Of a stretch of 12,599 nt of DNA, positions 6,875 to 12,599 are shown one piece after another (position 1 is the first letter of the stretch; every line of letters begins with the position of its first letter). Made by a program: the position numbers and the translations under genes. The notes below the pieces were generated by a model. It was not told the origin of the DNA and made no database searches. It saw only the letters and a list, made by a program, of their open reading frames with translations. Location: NCBI GenBank assembly GCA_007133995.1, contig SLLP01000107.1, positions 1-12,599 of the forward strand, given 5' to 3'. The DNA is from Balneolales bacterium. Its GTDB lineage: Bacteria > Bacteroidota > Rhodothermia > Balneolales > Natronogracilivirgulaceae.

Positions 6875-8167
6875 CTATTTTTTTTTGTCCAGGCGGACCA
6901 TTACCGCCCGTTTGTGCGCTTCAAGATGCTCCACTTCGGCCATTTTTATGACCGTTGGAGCGATGGCTTCGAGCCCTTCCCGGTCTAATTCCTGGAACGT
7001 GATGTGCTTCATAAAGCTGTCCACTGAAACACCGCTATACATGCGTGCGTAGCCATAAGTCGGCAAGGTGTGATTGGTGCCGGAAGCGTAGTCCCCTACA
7101 CTCTCCGGGGTCCATGGACCGACAAAAACCGACCCGGCATGACGAATTTCCGGAGTCATTTCACGGCCGCCATCAAGATTCAGGATAAGATGTTCGGGAG
7201 CATATCGGTTGATCATCTCAAGGGCCTGTGTCGTGTTATCGGTGGTTACGATAAAACTGTGCGCCAATGCTTTTCGTGCAATTTCGGCGCGCGGTAAATC
7301 GGCCAGATGCCGTTCCAACGCATTAGTCACCTGCTTCGTATTGAAATCTCCCACTGTGACAAGTACCACCTGGCTGTCGGGGCCATGTTCGGCCTGGGAA
7401 AGCAGGTCCGTGGCGATGAAATCGGGGTGGGCCGAGCGGTCGGCGACAACCATCACCTCCGAGGGTCCGGCAGGCAGATCCATGCTCACCAATGCATCGC
7501 TGTTTTGGAGAATCATCTTGGCGGTAGTGACAAACTGGTTTCCGGGTCCAAAGATCTTGTCCACCTTGCCTATGGAATCGGTTCCGAAAGCCATGGCGGC
7601 CACTGCCTGCGCACCCCCGGCCAGGTAGATGTGGGGGATGCCGGTCAGTGCGGCAGCCAGCTCCACTTCAATCGGAGGTTTTCCCGTTTTATCGGGTGGG
7701 GTGGCAAGTATCCTGTAGGAACAGCCGGCCAGCGAAGCCGGTACGCCAAGCATGAGCACCGTGGAGGGCAGCGGGGCTGACCCTCCGGGAATATAGAGGC
7801 CGACCGCTGCAACCGGACGCGATTCACGCCGGCAGACCACACCCGGAATGGTCTGTACTTCAATGCTCTGGGGCAGCTGCGCTTTGTGGAACAGGTAGAG
7901 ATTGTTGTATGCTTTTTGAAAAGCTTTCCGCACATCGGATTCCACCGGAATCTGATCCGCTTTCCGCACTTTCCACAAGAGCGGGTCAGGACGCACACCG
8001 TCAAAGGTTTCTGTGAATTCGAGTACCGCCTCGTCGCCCCGCTCCCGAACCCTTTCAATGATCGACTTCACAATGCCGGTGACATCGGCCGCTTCCATTC
8101 GGGGCCGCTCACACAAGCGATTCAGCGCAGCTTCATCCAGCGAATTGAAGTTCCAGGTTTTCATCAT
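6875..8167 (-). CDS. hisD: Histidinol dehydrogenase HisD
   Basis: Zinc- and NAD-dependent enzyme that oxidises L-histidinol to L-histidine in two steps, the end of the pathway. The 430-residue length is normal. Zinc ligands are visible at the expected spacing: Gln258 and His261 in SQAEHGPDSQV, Asp359 in VGDYASGTNH and His418 in EAHKRAV. The catalytic Glu325-His326 pair lies in YAPEHLIL. The signatures YIPGGSAPLPSTVLML (125-140) and IFGPGNQFVTTAK (205-217) are intact. The gene opens with two consecutive ATG codons (8167 and 8164). The first abuts the hisG TAA with no spacer, so reinitiation after hisG is likely. It ends 65 bases before hisC. Confidence 0.97.
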   Translation of the reverse strand: MMKTWNFNSLDEAALNRLCERPRMEAADVTGIVKSIIERVRERGDEAVLEFTETFDGVRPDPLLWKVRKADQIPVESDVRKAFQKAYNNLYLFHKAQLPQSIEVQTIPGVVCRRESRPVAAVGLYIPGGSAPLPSTVLMLGVPASLAGCSYRILATPPDKTGKPPIEVELAAALTGIPHIYLAGGAQAVAAMAFGTDSIGKVDKIFGPGNQFVTTAKMILQNSDALVSMDLPAGPSEVMVVADRSAHPDFIATDLLSQAEHGPDSQVVLVTVGDFNTKQVTNALERHLADLPRAEIARKALAHSFIVTTDNTTQALEMINRYAPEHLILNLDGGREMTPEIRHAGSVFVGPWTPESVGDYASGTNHTLPTYGYARMYSGVSVDSFMKHITFQELDREGLEAIAPTVIKMAEVEHLEAHKRAVMVRLDKKK

Positions 8168-9040
8168 TTATACGATCATGTTTTCAATCGGCAGGATGAC
8201 AATGCCGGAGGCACCGGCCGTTTTTAGATCCTCCATCACTTCCCAGAACCGGTGTGTCGGGATTACAGAATGGATGGCGACCATGTCGTTTTCCGCGAGA
8301 GGAAGGACGGTTGGACTCTTAAGCGACGGGATGATTTTACATATGTTGCCGACTGAGCCCGAGGGAGCGTTCATCATGATGTAACGACTTTTTTCGGCCT
8401 GCTGGCGCGCGGCCATGCGCATCAGAAACTTCTGGATAAGGTCCGTTTTGTGCTGTGCGATCGGCTTGTTGGTCTGGATCAGCTCTGCCTGGCTTTCCAG
8501 AATGGTTTCCAGCTCGACCAGCCCGTTTGTTTTTAGCGTACCACCGGTGGAGACGATATCGGCAATGGCATCGGCCACATTGAGAGTAGGTGCAATTTCA
8601 ACCGCGCCGGATATCTCAATGGTGTCGATAGTGATGCCCTGGTTTTCAAAATGCTCTCGGGTGAGTACCGGGTAACTGGTGGCAATACGGCTGCCTTCCA
8701 GATCCTTGAGTGAGCGGTAACCACCGTTTTTGGGTACCGCAACGGAGAGCCGGCACTTGCCGAAGCCAAGCCCGCGAAGGCTGGTGACATTGGCCTTGCA
8801 CTCAGCCGTGACATTACGTCCGACAAAACCGAGCTCGCAGATGCCGTCCTGAACATATTCCGGGATGTCATCATCACGGATCAGCAGCAGCTCCACATCG
8901 TAATTGCGGCAGGGAACCAGGATCCGGTTTTTGTAGCTGTCAAATTCCAGCCCGATGTTTTCAAGAAGCAGCAGAGTTTTTTCGGAGAGGCGCCCACCTT
9001 TCTGTATGGCAATGCGCAGGGAAGGTTCGTTTTGTACCAA
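8168..9040 (-). CDS. hisG: ATP phosphoribosyltransferase HisG, long form, TTG start
   Basis: Joins ATP and PRPP to form phosphoribosyl-ATP, the first committed step of histidine synthesis. The 290-residue product is the long form. It has a two-lobed catalytic region beginning LRIAIQKGGRLSE (8-20), a PRPP loop DIVSTGGTLKTNGL at 161-174, and a C-terminal ACT-like regulatory domain (about 212-290). The family uses that domain for histidine feedback inhibition, so no HisZ partner is expected. The first in-frame ATG is far inside the fold. Translation must therefore begin at a near-cognate codon. The TTG at 9040 gives a normal N-terminal length and has an AAGGA ribosome site eight bases upstream. 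It is the first his gene and probably the promoter-proximal gene of the leftward block. No histidine-codon-rich leader peptide or T-box is seen ahead of it. Confidence 0.96.
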   Translation of the reverse strand: MVQNEPSLRIAIQKGGRLSEKTLLLLENIGLEFDSYKNRILVPCRNYDVELLLIRDDDIPEYVQDGICELGFVGRNVTAECKANVTSLRGLGFGKCRLSVAVPKNGGYRSLKDLEGSRIATSYPVLTREHFENQGITIDTIEISGAVEIAPTLNVADAIADIVSTGGTLKTNGLVELETILESQAELIQTNKPIAQHKTDLIQKFLMRMAARQQAEKSRYIMMNAPSGSVGNICKIIPSLKSPTVLPLAENDMVAIHSVIPTHRFWEVMEDLKTAGASGIVILPIENMIV

Positions 9041-9210
9041 ATTCGTAGTCCTTATATTTCAGTTTATTCGCCCAAGATAAAAATAAGAGACGTTATTTAT
9101 ATATGTTTTTATGGTTAAAAGCGTTTTAATCAGGAGTTCGCAGTTACGGATTGCAACTATTTTTTGTATTTTAACAAGCTTATCAACAAAAGGGAAAGTA
9201 CGTTTTATTG
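9041..9210. promoter_or_regulatory. AT-rich divergent promoter region between hisG and lepA
   Basis: The gap between two divergent operons must hold at least one promoter for each direction. It is clearly more AT-rich than its flanks. Rightward, TTACGG (9144-9149) and TATTTT (9167-9172) are separated by 17 bases, a weak sigma-70-like pair about 38 bases before the lepA ATG. Leftward, the minus strand carries TATATAAAT (9103 to 9095) with no good -35 at normal spacing. No gene, attenuator, riboswitch or histidine leader peptide is visible. The existence of promoters is inferred from gene layout; the exact boxes are guesses. Confidence 0.5.
9049..9053 (-). promoter_or_regulatory. Ribosome binding site deciding the TTG start of hisG
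   Basis: On the minus strand AAGGA (9053 to 9049) stands eight bases before the TTG at 9040. It is one of the clearest Shine-Dalgarno matches in the window. With the conserved LRIAIQKGGRLSE starting at residue 8, it supports TTG as the initiation codon where no ATG is available. Confidence 0.7.
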
Positions 9211-11007
<1,797 letters not shown>

Positions 11008-11034
11008 GACGGGGAAAAAACGTAATCAAAAGTG

Positions 11035-11694
11035 ATGCATAATTCCAAAACGAACAGAAGGATTATTGTGAATATGGCCTTTGCCTTTGCAATGATCGGT
11101 ATCATGGTTGTGCCGTTTGTTCAGGCGACATTTTCTGGCCCAGGCGGCTCCGAAGCCCTGGCACAACAGACTCAACCGCGCGACCTGCTGGCCGAGCCGG
11201 AGATCGTGAAAGTTGAAAACCACCAACGTGCTGCATTTCAGAGGCGATTTCGGGAAGTGCAGTGGACCGGAGCGGGATTCCAGGGCAGTACAGTGATCGA
11301 TCGCATACCCACCCGCGAGCTGCGTGCACGGTTGCAGAAAGTGTACGGTGATCCCTCACAAAAACTTAAAGACCTGATTGATGACAATGATTTCCGCCCG
11401 GGTCACTATATCCAGTTTGAATACTGGTTTGTTGTCAATGATGAAATTCCAATGATGGTTTTGGATATTGACGGGCCATTTGGCAACGGGCTGGTCTTCG
11501 CTGGTGACAGCAGGTACGTGGATCTTATGCCGGAGATAAAACGTACCCTGTCGGGCAAACTGATGAGCATCAACAGACTTGCAGAATATGAAGATCATTA
11601 CTACGATATCAATGACCAGCAGTGGTATCTTGTTCGCTATCAGGATGGAAACTTTGCAAATGATGAAGTAACACGTCCGGGAACCCTGAAATAG
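11035..11694 (+). CDS. Uncharacterised exported protein encoded between lepA and lepB
   Basis: I do not recognise this protein. From the ATG at 11035 it has 219 residues; a GTG directly before it is an alternative start. The N-terminus looks like a Sec signal peptide: a basic stretch KTNRR, a hydrophobic core about 10-29, and likely cleavage after VQA (residue 31) or ALA (residue 43). There is no cysteine anywhere, so it is not a lipoprotein and has no disulfides. The mature part (about 175-190 residues) is rich in charged and aromatic residues (YIQFEYWFVVND, DHYYDINDQQWYLVRYQD) and has no further membrane segment. A soluble periplasmic alpha/beta domain is plausible. Its place between lepA and lepB, 27 and 30 bases from each, means it is probably co-transcribed with the signal peptidase that might process it. 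No function is assigned. Confidence 0.85.
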   Translation: MHNSKTNRRIIVNMAFAFAMIGIMVVPFVQATFSGPGGSEALAQQTQPRDLLAEPEIVKVENHQRAAFQRRFREVQWTGAGFQGSTVIDRIPTRELRARLQKVYGDPSQKLKDLIDDNDFRPGHYIQFEYWFVVNDEIPMMVLDIDGPFGNGLVFAGDSRYVDLMPEIKRTLSGKLMSINRLAEYEDHYYDINDQQWYLVRYQDGNFANDEVTRPGTLK

Positions 11695-11724
11695 GTTTTA
11701 TCACACAAACAAATACTTATCGAG

Positions 11725-12599
11725 TTGGCTGACAAAAAAGAAGACAACAAAAAACGGCGACAGGCCAGACGGCAGGCGCTGGAGAACAAGGCAAAAGAGG
11801 ATAACACCAAGGCCAAATCATGGGCGCGCGAGTGGCTCGATGCTCTTATTTTTGCTGCAATCGCAGCTCTGATCATTCGTGCACTTTTTCTGGAGGCGTT
11901 CCGGATTCCGACACCATCAATGGAGTCGACTCTGCTCACCGGGGACTTCCTTCTGGTCTCCAAAGTGCATTATGGCGCCCGCACTCCCATGACGCTGGGC
12001 ATCCCGTTCACCGGTATTTATCTGCGTGGCATGGAACTTCCGTGGTTCCGCCTTCCCGGATTCATGGATGTGCGCAGGGGTGATATCCTGGTGTTTAATT
12101 ATCCGGTGGATGACGATGCTGTCTCGCAGAAGACCAACTATATCAAGCGTGCCGTGGCCGTGGCCGGGGATACATTAGGTATCCGGGACAAGGTAATCTA
12201 TATCAATCATCAACCGGAACCCCCCGAGCAAACCTTTGAACAGCACTACCAGGTTACAGTTCGCGAGAGATTGAGGCTGAGTCCCAGCAAGGTGCGCTCC
12301 GCAGGCGGACAGGTGCTGCCTTCGCCGGGCGACCGTTACCGTATCAATATGACCGCAGCTGTGGCCGAGGAGATGCAGCGTTGGCCGGAAATTGAGCAAG
12401 TTGCTCCACTGGTACTGCCATCATCCTTCAATGATTATGCCCGCCAGCCTTTCACCTTTGCTCAGGGTTTCCGCGGGAACTATCACCACATGCCGGATAT
12501 CGTGATACCGTTTGAAGGGCAGGAGATTGCACTTTCAGATGATAACTGGCACATGTACAGTGACATTGTGACGCGATTCGAGGGTAACGAGGTCAGCCG
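11725..12599 (+). CDS. lepB: Signal peptidase I LepB, partial at right edge, TTG start
   Basis: Membrane-bound serine protease that removes signal peptides from Sec and Tat exported proteins. 291 full codons are visible and the frame is open at the window end, so the C-terminus with the last conserved box is missing. The N-terminal ~35 residues are highly charged (KKEDNKKRRQARRQ). One membrane segment follows (about 38-56), then the catalytic Ser65 in RIPTPSMESTLLTGD and Lys141 in TNYIKRAVAVAGD. VSKVHYGARTPM and the long region after the lysine fit Bacteroidota-like LepB. The first in-frame ATG encodes Met66 beside the catalytic serine, so initiation must be non-ATG. The TTG at 11725 gives a normal N-terminus, though no clear Shine-Dalgarno is present. 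It lies 30 bases after the exported-protein gene. Confidence 0.92.
   Translation, partial: MADKKEDNKKRRQARRQALENKAKEDNTKAKSWAREWLDALIFAAIAALIIRALFLEAFRIPTPSMESTLLTGDFLLVSKVHYGARTPMTLGIPFTGIYLRGMELPWFRLPGFMDVRRGDILVFNYPVDDDAVSQKTNYIKRAVAVAGDTLGIRDKVIYINHQPEPPEQTFEQHYQVTVRERLRLSPSKVRSAGGQVLPSPGDRYRINMTAAVAEEMQRWPEIEQVAPLVLPSSFNDYARQPFTFAQGFRGNYHHMPDIVIPFEGQEIALSDDNWHMYSDIVTRFEGNEVS

Overview
The window carries eleven protein genes in two divergent blocks separated by an AT-rich intergenic region near 9041-9210. Nothing in it looks mobile, phage-like or CRISPR-like. No tRNA or rRNA gene was recognised. G+C is about one half by eye. The LepB architecture (charged cytoplasmic N-terminus, one membrane segment, a long insert after the catalytic lysine) and the bifunctional-style linker left in HisB suggest the Bacteroidota/Balneolota/Rhodothermota branch. 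That placement is an inference from protein character, not a database result.

Leftward block (minus strand, about 9040 down to 179), in transcription order: hisG, hisD, hisC, hisB, hisH, then purF, engB (ysxC/yihA) and serA. The five his genes are tightly packed. The hisG stop abuts the hisD start, hisC and hisB overlap by 29 bases, and hisB and hisH overlap in an ATGA. Only hisD-hisC is separated, by 65 bases that hold two small palindromes. The cluster stops after hisH, so hisA, hisF and hisI/E must lie elsewhere if the pathway is complete. HisG and PurF both consume PRPP, and the HisH-HisF reaction releases the purine intermediate AICAR. SerA makes the serine that supplies glycine and one-carbon units to purines. 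EngB is a ribosome-assembly GTPase.

Rightward block (plus strand, 9211 to the right edge): lepA (elongation factor 4), a gene for an exported protein of about 219 residues that I do not recognise, and lepB (type I signal peptidase), which runs off the right edge. The gaps are about 27-30 bases, so this looks like one operon, a variant of the known lepA-lepB pairing with an extra secreted-protein gene between them.

The most interesting point is HisB. Its C-terminal dehydratase domain is complete. Its N-terminal ~130 residues sit where bifunctional HisB proteins carry the HAD histidinol-phosphate phosphatase, but the catalytic DxD motif is absent and the region is too short for that domain. 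It reads like a collapsed remnant. The rest is mostly ordinary housekeeping sequence, and I see no convincing undescribed multi-gene system.
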